From positions 1-29,946 of the forward strand of contig CAYMBJ010000046.1 of NCBI GenBank assembly GCA_964388665.1: a stretch of DNA of 29,946 bases, read 5' to 3'. The stretch is from CALCCV01 sp964388665 (GTDB taxonomy: Bacteria; Bdellovibrionota; Bdellovibrionia; Bdellovibrionales; Bdellovibrionaceae). A program made the translations under genes and the position numbers. Below are positions 23,179-29,946 of this stretch, in pieces. Numbering within the stretch: the first letter of the stretch is position 1; each line of letters opens with the position of its first letter. Below the pieces are notes generated by a model, which was not told where the DNA came from, made no database searches, and saw only the letters and a program-made list of their open reading frames with translations.

Positions 23179-23871
23179 ATGAAGTCAAAGTTGAAGGCAC
23201 AAACTAAAAAACCAATAAGAGTGAATGCTAAGGCTAAGAATTCTCGTTTGTTAAAGACTGAAAAGGTTGCCCACAAGCCAAGGGCAAAGGTGCCACCTCC
23301 TGACCACGCCTGCTTCTTTATGAAAAGCGCCAAGCTGCCAGAACAGTGGCCTGATATTGATAAACCAGAAATCGCCATAACTGGTCGATCAAACGCAGGC
23401 AAGTCCACCTTTCTCAATGCGGTCACAGGTCTCAAGATTGCAAAAGTGAGTCAGACTCCAGGAAAAACAACGCTGCTGAATTTTTTCAATATGGGTCGCT
23501 ATTATAGAATCGTCGATATGCCCGGCTATGGCTACTCTGCGCGCAGCGGTTCTGAGCAGGTGAGCTGGACACAAATGATTGAACCCTATTTGGCCAGCCG
23601 CGAGAACTTAAAAGGAGTGATCATCATTGTGGATTGTCGCCGGGCTTGGACTGAGGACGAAAATCTGCTGACTCAATTTTTGGAGGCCCAAGGCCGCCCC
23701 TGGGCGCTGGTGCTGTCAAAAACAGACAAATTAAATGCCAAAGAATTGCGCGAGTGTCAGAAGCGCTTTGCCGAGATTCCTGGAGCTGACGCCGTCTTCT
23801 ATTACTCCTCAGAAAAGAAGGATTCTGCAAAAAGTGTGGAGAGCGCACTATTTGATCGGTGGATCAAGTGA
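23179..23871 (+). CDS. engB: GTP-binding ribosome assembly factor EngB (YihA/YsxC)
   Basis: This 230-residue GTPase assists assembly of the large ribosomal subunit. All G motifs are present: G1 GRSNAGKS (69-76), G2 region TPGKTTLLNFF, G3 DMPGYG (113-118), G4 SKTDK (180-184, canonical TKxDK) and G5 YYSSEKK. The first 40 residues are a Lys/Arg-rich extension (KSKLKAQTKKPIRVNAKAK) that may touch rRNA; typical members start near residue 43. The ATG at 23179 follows AAGGGA by about 4 bases. Its stop overlaps the GTG of kdsB (GTGA). The 207 bases upstream, between divergent genes, hold no promoter I can defend. Confidence 0.95.
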   Translation: MKSKLKAQTKKPIRVNAKAKNSRLLKTEKVAHKPRAKVPPPDHACFFMKSAKLPEQWPDIDKPEIAITGRSNAGKSTFLNAVTGLKIAKVSQTPGKTTLLNFFNMGRYYRIVDMPGYGYSARSGSEQVSWTQMIEPYLASRENLKGVIIIVDCRRAWTEDENLLTQFLEAQGRPWALVLSKTDKLNAKELRECQKRFAEIPGADAVFYYSSEKKDSAKSVESALFDRWIK

Positions 23872-24614
23872 AGCCAGGAGCATTAAAAGTCGCTGTGGCC
23901 ATTCCAGCTCGCTTTGGGTCCACGCGATTTCCCGGAAAGCCTTTAGCGAACATTTTAGATAGGCCAATGATTCAATGGGTGTGGGAGGCCTCTTGCAAAC
24001 ATTCGGGCGCAGAGAATGTCTATGTGCTGACGGATCATCAAAAAATAGCCGACGCCGTTAGCAATTTTGGCGGTCAGGCTATAATGACTGCGGCAGATCT
24101 CCCTTCAGGAACAGATCGAATTTGGGCAGGCCTTCAGGATAAGCAGTGGGATGTGGTGATCAATGTTCAGGGCGATGAGCCACTGGTGCCTCCGGCACTG
24201 ATTGCGGAGCTGATGGCCTGCTTTGATGATCCGCAGGTGCAGATGGCAACGGCTGCGCACACCCTTTCTGAGGCTGAGCTTGACAATAGAAATTCGGTAA
24301 AAGTGCTCCTTTCAAAAGAAAAGAATGCGATTTATTTTAGTCGATTTGGCATTCCCTTTTCGCGAGGCTCATATTTGAGCCCGAGTGAGTCGCCCATTCT
24401 CCGGCACATTGGGATCTATGGGTACCGCCGCAAGACTCTGCAGAGTCTTTGTGAAGAGCCGCCCGCGTGGATGGAGGCTGCGGAATCTCTAGAGCAGCTC
24501 AGGGCTCTTTACTTGGGCATCCCCATAAGAGTGATAGAGAGTCAATACCAACCGATAGGTGTCGATTCTCCCTCTGATTTGGATCTCGTAATTGATTTAT
24601 TGACGGCCAAGTAA
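23868..24614 (+). CDS. kdsB: 3-deoxy-manno-octulosonate cytidylyltransferase
   Basis: KdsB makes CMP-KDO from CTP and KDO for lipopolysaccharide inner core. With GTG 23868, which overlaps the engB stop by 4 bases, it has 248 residues; a GTG 9 bases upstream (23859) is an alternative. Seen are the nucleotide-binding VAIPARFGSTRFPGKPL at the N-terminus, SGTDRIW, the metal-binding NVQGDEPLVPP, FSRFGIPFSR and RHIGIYGYR, ending with ESLEQLRALYLGIPIRV and GVDSPSDL. Length is normal. It sits between engB and pyrG; pyrG supplies its CTP and the downstream kdsD makes the arabinose 5-phosphate from which KDO is built. Confidence 0.96.
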   Translation: MKPGALKVAVAIPARFGSTRFPGKPLANILDRPMIQWVWEASCKHSGAENVYVLTDHQKIADAVSNFGGQAIMTAADLPSGTDRIWAGLQDKQWDVVINVQGDEPLVPPALIAELMACFDDPQVQMATAAHTLSEAELDNRNSVKVLLSKEKNAIYFSRFGIPFSRGSYLSPSESPILRHIGIYGYRRKTLQSLCEEPPAWMEAAESLEQLRALYLGIPIRVIESQYQPIGVDSPSDLDLVIDLLTAK

Positions 24615-24654
24615 GTCTATGATTTCAAAAGGATAGACTTGAGGAGAATGCTGA

Positions 24655-26541
24655 ATGCGGTTAACGAAAAAACTAAGTGGCGCCCGTGCCCAATCTGTGT
24701 CCAAATCTGCCAAAAAATCTGGACGGAACTCTGAGATAGTTTCTGTACCTAAAGCAGGGTTAAAATCTGCGCCGAAATCCACAAAGCGGCCCACGATTCG
24801 CGCGGGACAGAAAGCTGAGAAGAGACTCATCTCCACAAAGAAAACAACCAAAAAGGCCTTACAGCAAAAGTACATCTTTGTGACTGGCGGGGTTGTCTCT
24901 TCTATTGGTAAAGGCCTCACTGCGGCCAGTTTGGGTGCACTGTTAGAGGGGCGCGGTCTCAAGGTCACAATCATGAAATTTGACCCCTATCTGAATGTGG
25001 ATCCCGGAACCATGTCTCCCTTTCAGCATGGTGAAGTTTATGTAACTGATGACGGTGCCGAAACTGATTTGGATTTGGGTCACTATGAGCGCTTCACTTC
25101 TTCTGTTATGACTCGTTTAAATAGCGTCAGCACGGGGCAGATCTATGACACCGTGATTTCGCGCGAAAGACGCGGCGACTATTTGGGTGGTACCGTGCAA
25201 GTAATTCCTCATATCACCGACGAAATTAAGGCCAGAATTGTTGAAGCCGCGCAAGGAACCGAGGTGATCATTGTAGAGATCGGTGGCACCGTCGGAGACA
25301 TTGAAAGCCAGCCCTTTCTAGAGGCGATTCGGCAAATGCGCATTGATGTGGGGTTTGAAAACTCTTGTTTGGTTCATGTCACCTATGTTCCCTATATTGC
25401 AGCGGCGGGAGAGCTCAAAAGCAAGCCGACTCAGCATTCTGTTAAGGAACTGCGATCGTTGGGATTGCAACCTGACTTTTTGGTTTGTCGTTCAGAAAAG
25501 TTCATTGAGGATCATTTAAAAGCAAAGATAGGTCTTTTTTGTAGCGTTCGGCCCGAACAGGTCATTGCCGCACAAGATTCGGCAACAATTTATGAAGTGC
25601 CCTTGGCTCTTCACCGCGAAAAATTCGACGAATTGGTACAAACTCGACTGGGATTGAAGGGACACATGCCCGACCTGGGAGACTGGCATCACATTGTCAA
25701 GACTCTGCGCGAGCCCGGTCATACCCTGCAGATTGGCATCGTCGGTAAATATGTAGATTTAAAAGAGTCCTACAAAAGTTTACATGAGGCCATTATTCAT
25801 GGCGGAATCAGAAACAACTGTAAGGTAAATATAGTTTATGTTGATTCTGAAAAGTTAAACAATAAAAATGTAGCTCAGGCTTTGAGTGACGTGGGTGGAA
25901 TTCTTGTTCCTGGAGGATTCGGCAGTCGTGGTGTCGAAGGCAAAATTGCCGCCATTCGCTTTGCGCGCGAAAAGCAAATTCCTTTCTTTGGGATTTGCTA
26001 TGGAATGCAGCTGGCTGCCATTGAATTTGCTCGCAATGTTTGCGGCGTAAAAGACGCAACCTCGCGAGAGTTTGCCTCAGGACCCAATGCGCGTGGCAAT
26101 TTTGTAATTGATTTTATGGTGGAGCAAAAGAACTTGCAAAACAAGGGCGGTACCATGCGCCTGGGTGCTTTCGCTTGTGAGCTCGATCGAAACAGCTTGA
26201 GCTACAACGTCTACAAGCAAAATGTCATTCAAGAGCGACATCGCCATCGCTATGAGTTCAACAACAAGTTCAAGGGTCTCTTTGAAAAAAATGGAATGGA
26301 CATTGTTGGAATCAATCGCAGCCGAAACTTGGTAGAAATGATAGAGCTGCCTGATCATCCATGGTTTGTGGCTGTGCAGTTTCATCCTGAATTCAAGTCC
26401 AAGCCCACAGAGCCTCATCCTCTTTTTGCAAGTTTTGTAAAGGCCTCTTTGGTTCGCCAAGATGAAATGCAAAGACCAACCAAAGTGGGAAGGACCAAGG
26501 CGGGCCGAAAGACGCCTATTCAAGATCACGCAAGTCTTTAG
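24655..26541 (+). CDS. pyrG: CTP synthase with long basic N-terminal extension
   Basis: The 628-residue enzyme aminates UTP to CTP with glutamine. The synthetase domain begins at about residue 71 (KYIFVTGGVVSSIGKG) with the phosphate loop and FDPYLNVDPGTMSPFQHGEV; the glutamine amidotransferase domain has VPGGFGSRGVEGK, the nucleophile Cys448 in FGICYGMQ (GICLGMQ is more usual) and QFHPEF. Most CTP synthases start almost at the KYIFVTGG motif. Here 70 residues rich in Lys, Arg, Ser and Thr precede it. The extension looks genuine: GAGGAG (24641-24646) is 8 bases from ATG 24655 and no start codon lies closer to the domain. A basic C-terminal tail (RTKAGRKTP) is also present. Confidence 0.95.
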   Translation: MRLTKKLSGARAQSVSKSAKKSGRNSEIVSVPKAGLKSAPKSTKRPTIRAGQKAEKRLISTKKTTKKALQQKYIFVTGGVVSSIGKGLTAASLGALLEGRGLKVTIMKFDPYLNVDPGTMSPFQHGEVYVTDDGAETDLDLGHYERFTSSVMTRLNSVSTGQIYDTVISRERRGDYLGGTVQVIPHITDEIKARIVEAAQGTEVIIVEIGGTVGDIESQPFLEAIRQMRIDVGFENSCLVHVTYVPYIAAAGELKSKPTQHSVKELRSLGLQPDFLVCRSEKFIEDHLKAKIGLFCSVRPEQVIAAQDSATIYEVPLALHREKFDELVQTRLGLKGHMPDLGDWHHIVKTLREPGHTLQIGIVGKYVDLKESYKSLHEAIIHGGIRNNCKVNIVYVDSEKLNNKNVAQALSDVGGILVPGGFGSRGVEGKIAAIRFAREKQIPFFGICYGMQLAAIEFARNVCGVKDATSREFASGPNARGNFVIDFMVEQKNLQNKGGTMRLGAFACELDRNSLSYNVYKQNVIQERHRHRYEFNNKFKGLFEKNGMDIVGINRSRNLVEMIELPDHPWFVAVQFHPEFKSKPTEPHPLFASFVKASLVRQDEMQRPTKVGRTKAGRKTPIQDHASL

Positions 26542-26556
26542 AAAGATGGTTTGAAA

Positions 26557-27564
26557 ATGGATTTAGTGAACAATAAAGAGATCAGCGAAAAAATTTTGGC
26601 GCAAGGAAAACGCACTCTTGAAATTGAAGCACAGTCCATATTGAGTCTTAAAAAGTGGGTGGATCATAGCTTTGTGGAAGCCGTTAATCTGATACTGGCG
26701 TGCAAAGGCAAACTCATTTTGACAGGAATGGGCAAATCAGGACAGATCGCCCGCAAGATTGCCAGCACCTTTGCGTCCACGGGAACTCCGGCGCTTTTTC
26801 TCCACCCTGCGGAGTCAAGCCATGGTGACATTGGCATTGTCGATACCGCGGATGTTGTAATGGCGCTATCCTACAGCGGGGAAACCGCTGAGTTGAAGCT
26901 GATCATTGAGTATTGCACTCGAAAAGGGATTCCTGTGATCGGCATGGCTGGTAATTCGGAGTCATTGCTCGGAAAGTCCTCACGAGTGTTTGTTTGCGCC
27001 AAAGTGGCAGAAGAAGCCTGCCCATTGGGATTGGCTCCTACAGCCAGCAGCACGGCGATGTTGGCCATGGGCGATGCCCTTGCGATGGCCACTCTAGATG
27101 CGCGAGGCTTTAAGCCTGAAGCTTTTGCCGAACGCCATCCGGGTGGAAGTCTTGGGTTTCGCCTATTAAAGCGGGTGAAGGATTTTATGCATCAGGGAGA
27201 AGGGCTTCCCTTTGCTCGTTTGAACACGCCCATGAAGGACGTCTTTGCATTGATGACCCACCGTGATGTGCGCGGGGTTGTTGGAGTTCTTAACGATCAA
27301 GAGCATTTGGTGGGAGTGATCACCGACGGCGACATCCGGCGCCGTCTCGAAAAAGACGAAAATCCAATGCGTGGCACGGCCAGTGAGATGATGATGTCCT
27401 CTCCCAGGACCATTGATGCAAATGAATTAGCTGAAAAGGCTCTCTTTTTTATGGAGCAGTTTCGTATCCAACATCTATTTGTCACGGATCAAAAATCTCA
27501 GGATCCGTTGAAGCCTGTTGGGATTATTCATTTTTTTGATCTGCTAAATGCCAAAGTGAGATAA
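26557..27564 (+). CDS. kdsD: Arabinose-5-phosphate isomerase (KdsD/KpsF)
   Basis: The enzyme converts ribulose 5-phosphate to arabinose 5-phosphate, the first KDO precursor. With ATG 26557 it has 335 residues; TTG 26551 is a close alternative. The N-terminal SIS domain (about 35-175) shows GMGKSGQIARKIASTFASTG, HPAESSHGDIG and SYSGETAEL; the linker has AFAERHPGGSLGFRLL; two CBS domains follow (about 200-335, with VGVITDGDIRR). It lies 15 bases after pyrG in the kdsB-pyrG-kdsD run, consistent with joint control of KDO supply. Its 3' end overlaps the convergent HAD gene by 21 bases. Confidence 0.95.
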   Translation: MDLVNNKEISEKILAQGKRTLEIEAQSILSLKKWVDHSFVEAVNLILACKGKLILTGMGKSGQIARKIASTFASTGTPALFLHPAESSHGDIGIVDTADVVMALSYSGETAELKLIIEYCTRKGIPVIGMAGNSESLLGKSSRVFVCAKVAEEACPLGLAPTASSTAMLAMGDALAMATLDARGFKPEAFAERHPGGSLGFRLLKRVKDFMHQGEGLPFARLNTPMKDVFALMTHRDVRGVVGVLNDQEHLVGVITDGDIRRRLEKDENPMRGTASEMMMSSPRTIDANELAEKALFFMEQFRIQHLFVTDQKSQDPLKPVGIIHFFDLLNAKVR

Positions 27565-28491
27565 GAGCGCACGTTTGCAGCGATTTCGGTTTTCTTGAGA
27601 CTTCCAGTTGGGATAGCTTCGCACCTGATCACCCTTTGCATCTGTTTGAAGGGACGCGGCAACATGAAGTCGATTTAAACCGTCTTTCATCAATTTTTGA
27701 GATGCCACTCCTGAACTTGTAGCATGGCCTGCATTGGAATCAAAAAGCAGGCTCTTCGCCATTTCATAATAGGTTAACCTTGCGGACTGCTGCTCCAGAC
27801 TCTGAAGGAGGGCTTCGGTAACGATCAAAATTGAATGCCGCTCTAAAATCCATTCACTGTAGCTACTGGGCATATACGGTTGAGCTTTTCGCTCAGGTGG
27901 AATTTTGTGAAAATCAAGAATGTCATAATAGGAATTGTCTATCCAAATAAAATGCTGTGCCTGACCTGCCATTGCAAAATCTAGATGATCGTCAACAAAA
28001 AATAAGTCCTTTAGATCTAGCTTCTCAAAAAGAAATAAATCCTTTTTGTATCTATCCGTGAATTTTGCCTGTTCTGAAGTTGCATCGATTTTTCGGAGAT
28101 TTTCGCGGCCTGCAATAAGAAGTGGCCTATAATCACTTGTTTCACGAGGAGTGATTCGCCTTGATTTATATTCATTCACTCGTCGGTAAATTTCATTAAT
28201 GATAAACTGATTTCGATCGACCTCGCCGCCACTGATATAAAATAATCGAAATCCAGCCTGATGAAGGAGTGCCAAACTCTCGGGTGCATAGTCCATTATT
28301 CGATAGTAAATGCCATCGTACTCAAGTGTATTTCTTGGTTCAAATGAAGTCTCTTCAAAACTAATGGTGCGCACCAGTGTGCCATCAATATCAAAGCCAA
28401 TATCTCTGGCACTTGCGAATTGCAGTGCAGCTAAGGTGAAGACCAATATCATAAAAAAATGCAAAAAAATCTGCCGCAGGAACGATGTCAA
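27544..28491 (-). CDS. Exported HAD-superfamily protein
   Basis: The 315-residue precursor has a signal peptide (Arg6, hydrophobic core, ASA before RDIGF). The HAD motifs follow: motif I DIDGTLV (Asp34, Asp36), motif II near FYISGGE, motif III lysine around Lys150, and motif IV VDDHLD (Asp167, Asp168). The core therefore looks competent for phosphate transfer, probably as a periplasmic or secreted phosphatase; the substrate is unknown. The C-terminal 130 residues are not recognised. The start is TTG 28491 with only a weak GGTG SD; ATG 28452 would lose the positive n-region of the signal, so the longer form is preferred. It lies AT-rich next to another exported protein. Confidence 0.78.
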   Translation of the reverse strand: MTSFLRQIFLHFFMILVFTLAALQFASARDIGFDIDGTLVRTISFEETSFEPRNTLEYDGIYYRIMDYAPESLALLHQAGFRLFYISGGEVDRNQFIINEIYRRVNEYKSRRITPRETSDYRPLLIAGRENLRKIDATSEQAKFTDRYKKDLFLFEKLDLKDLFFVDDHLDFAMAGQAQHFIWIDNSYYDILDFHKIPPERKAQPYMPSSYSEWILERHSILIVTEALLQSLEQQSARLTYYEMAKSLLFDSNAGHATSSGVASQKLMKDGLNRLHVAASLQTDAKGDQVRSYPNWKSQENRNRCKRALLSHFGI

Positions 28492-28571
28492 AACCGCACC
28501 ATTTTAAGAAATTTGACCATACAAATTCTCCCAATTAAATACACAGAACTGGCAACATACAAATCCGGTCA

Positions 28572-29630
28572 CTATTGAAGCGGAATAAACTTAAGACTTG
28601 ATGAGCCGTTCACCTGGGTATTTTCAATCTCGGAAATCACCGATGCGGGTATGGCTCCGTTAGATCTCGGATAAGCATTTGTATTCTTTAAATTGGGATC
28701 TGTGCACTTGGAGTCTGAGAGTGAACAACTAACGATAACCCCGACAAGTCTGGCCAAATCTGTAGATATTGCAGGTGGTTCAGTGACAATGGTGCCTGGC
28801 GTATAGTTGCAAATATGAATTTTTCCTGAGCTTTTGTTTTTCATCATACAGGATGCGGATGACGTGCCAGATCGCTCGCCAGAAAAAACCAAGATTTGAT
28901 CCTCATCTTTGTAAAAAGCGAAATCAATGCTGTGCCAGTTCTTGGATGATCCCGATCGCAATTGGTAGCCCACAATGTGCTCGGGCACAACATATCCATG
29001 AGCCACAAATTCACCCGCATCGCGAGTGTGATCATACATGATGTTGTTGTTTTGCAAATTCCAATAATTGAGATCAATGCTTCGAGGAGTGGTTTCTTGA
29101 ATGACAACCATTCGGTCACCGTAGGTAGCTGCTGCAGGCGAAACAATTGTCGAAAATACCACATCCTTCGGCCAGTCAATCCAACTGCCGCTACGATAGT
29201 CGATATAATGAGGTATGAGTGTGCCCATGCTTTCATAGTAAGAAAAGGAACCGTCAACTATTTTCACGGCTTCTTTAGCGGCACTCCGTTCTGAAAGGCT
29301 ACCCCCATTTTTTTTAATTGCAGATTGTATCTGCTGAGTCACGGGGCCCGGCAAAGAAACAGCGGCTGAAAAATTCCTGACCATAAGAGCTGCTTTGATT
29401 GTAGAAAAATATAGAGATTCTAAATAGGCCGAATCATCGCCGAACATGGCCCGCAGGGCCCTTTTTAGGCTCATCTGGCTATCAGTTGTCCCACGGTAAA
29501 GCGTCTGGCCATTGCGTGGAAACGAAACACCGTTGATGGTCGCGGGACGCGGAGAGTATTTGTAAAAATTTGTGAAGGCAAAGGCTTGGCTAAAACTTAA
29601 CAAAGCCAGAGTTAAAATCAAAATTTTCAT
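28572..29630 (-). CDS. Exported protein with possible ADP-ribosyltransferase-like fold
   Basis: The 352-residue precursor has a clear signal peptide (MKILILTLALLSFSQAFA) and an AGGAG SD (29641-29645) 10 bases before the ATG. Three spaced segments resemble the R-S-E pattern of ADP-ribosyltransferases: TLYRGTTD (Arg46), VVFSTIVSPAAATYGDR (Ser160-Ser164) and DAGEFVAHGYVVPEHIVGY (Glu207), the last like the strand and loop EVxxPGGIPPExI. This is pattern recognition, not a family hit, and catalytic competence is uncertain. Cysteines in the C-terminal third suggest disulfides. If right, it would be a secreted toxin or effector. It shares strand and signal peptide type with the HAD protein downstream, 80 bases away. 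Confidence 0.6.
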   Translation of the reverse strand: MKILILTLALLSFSQAFAFTNFYKYSPRPATINGVSFPRNGQTLYRGTTDSQMSLKRALRAMFGDDSAYLESLYFSTIKAALMVRNFSAAVSLPGPVTQQIQSAIKKNGGSLSERSAAKEAVKIVDGSFSYYESMGTLIPHYIDYRSGSWIDWPKDVVFSTIVSPAAATYGDRMVVIQETTPRSIDLNYWNLQNNNIMYDHTRDAGEFVAHGYVVPEHIVGYQLRSGSSKNWHSIDFAFYKDEDQILVFSGERSGTSSASCMMKNKSSGKIHICNYTPGTIVTEPPAISTDLARLVGVIVSCSLSDSKCTDPNLKNTNAYPRSNGAIPASVISEIENTQVNGSSSLKFIPLQ

Positions 29631-29730
29631 ATAGCAGGCACTCCTAGTTATTTGGTGAAGCGCTGTAGAACCGATCCAAATTGATTCAATTCACTCACCG
29701 CCATTTTTGTCTTAAACGAATCATCGCCAG

Positions 29731-29946
29731 TTACGGGCGCTTCAGAGCCACGCGAATACCCATGATGCTGGCCACGTCACCCGAAACAGAAATCTCTATT
29801 TCTTCATTGGCACCGGCAGCAACATCACTTCGTTCAGGCAATGCTCGCATGGTGCCACTAGAACCAATGTTCTCGTAATCAATTAGATTCTCTACTCTCT
29901 GCGAGTTTCGAAGTCTCGTTACGCGCAGGGAGGCTCCTCCGCGGTA
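29731..29946 (-). CDS. C-terminal end of a gene cut by the window edge
   Basis: On the minus strand the frame is open from the window edge to TAA at 29731-29733, giving 71 residues without a start. The sequence (…NLIDYENIGSSGTMRALPER… ending SIMGIRVALKRP) is not recognised. The frame has normal amino-acid use and no internal stop. It lies upstream of the ART-like gene across a 100-base gap with no clear terminator. Confidence 0.6.
   Translation of the reverse strand, partial: YRGGASLRVTRLRNSQRVENLIDYENIGSSGTMRALPERSDVAAGANEEIEISVSGDVASIMGIRVALKRP

Noticed and set aside
29681..29878. Plus-strand 65-codon frame at the right edge
   Set aside because: The minus-strand frame that reaches the window edge has more natural protein composition and explains the same bases.

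Overview
The window looks like chromosome of a Gram-negative bacterium of the Bdellovibrio type (Bdellovibrionota). This rests on a TIGR02147-type regulator, KDO (lipopolysaccharide) genes, many lipoproteins, an orphan CpaF-type ATPase, an FHA-containing sigma-54 activator, and frequent GTG/TTG starts placed by good Shine-Dalgarno (SD) sequences. The assignment is inferred from gene content, not from a database search. No rRNA, tRNA, CRISPR array, transposase or phage gene was seen. Layout, left: 36-2456 is an AT-rich accessory-looking block with two exported proteins of unknown function on the minus strand and a TIGR02147 regulator on the plus strand, divergent from the second. 2590-7451 is a tight minus-strand operon, lipA - E2 acyltransferase - lpd - lipB, with overlapping stop and start codons; it makes and uses the lipoyl cofactor of a 2-oxoacid dehydrogenase whose E1 is not in the window. 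7581-9616 holds a DUF4156 lipoprotein, sfsA and a DsbA-like lipoprotein. Layout, centre: 9888-12656 on the plus strand has an exported KEKE-rich protein, a small conserved-looking protein, a cupredoxin-like exported protein and a CpaF-type secretion ATPase. 12724-15378 has a sensor-like protein that ends inside the enolase start, then eno and an FtsB/DivIC-like division protein. 15752-18665 has a small XRE-type DNA-binding protein and polA. 18882-20852 has a minus-strand BamE-like exported protein and a plus-strand FliL-domain protein. 20931-22971 has a DedA membrane protein and an FHA/sigma-54 activator on the minus strand. Layout, right: 23179-27564 is a plus-strand cluster engB - kdsB - pyrG - kdsD that joins ribosome assembly, CTP supply and CMP-KDO synthesis. 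27544-29630 has an exported HAD-family protein and an exported protein with features of an ADP-ribosyltransferase fold. The last 216 bases are the C-terminal end of a minus-strand gene cut by the window edge. The most unusual structure is non-coding. A family of about 124-bp inverted-repeat elements (ends TACCAATT...AATTGGTA) sits in the same orientation within 5 bases of the stop codons of sfsA (end remnant only), ftsB and polA. At ftsB and polA a complete copy is followed at once by a second copy that has only its left part. A different 124-bp inverted-repeat element ends 4 bases before the SD of the FliL-like gene. These are good candidates for undescribed miniature elements with a possible role at transcript ends. 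The genes of known function look intact, except that PolA lacks proofreading residues and PyrG has a long basic N-terminal extension.
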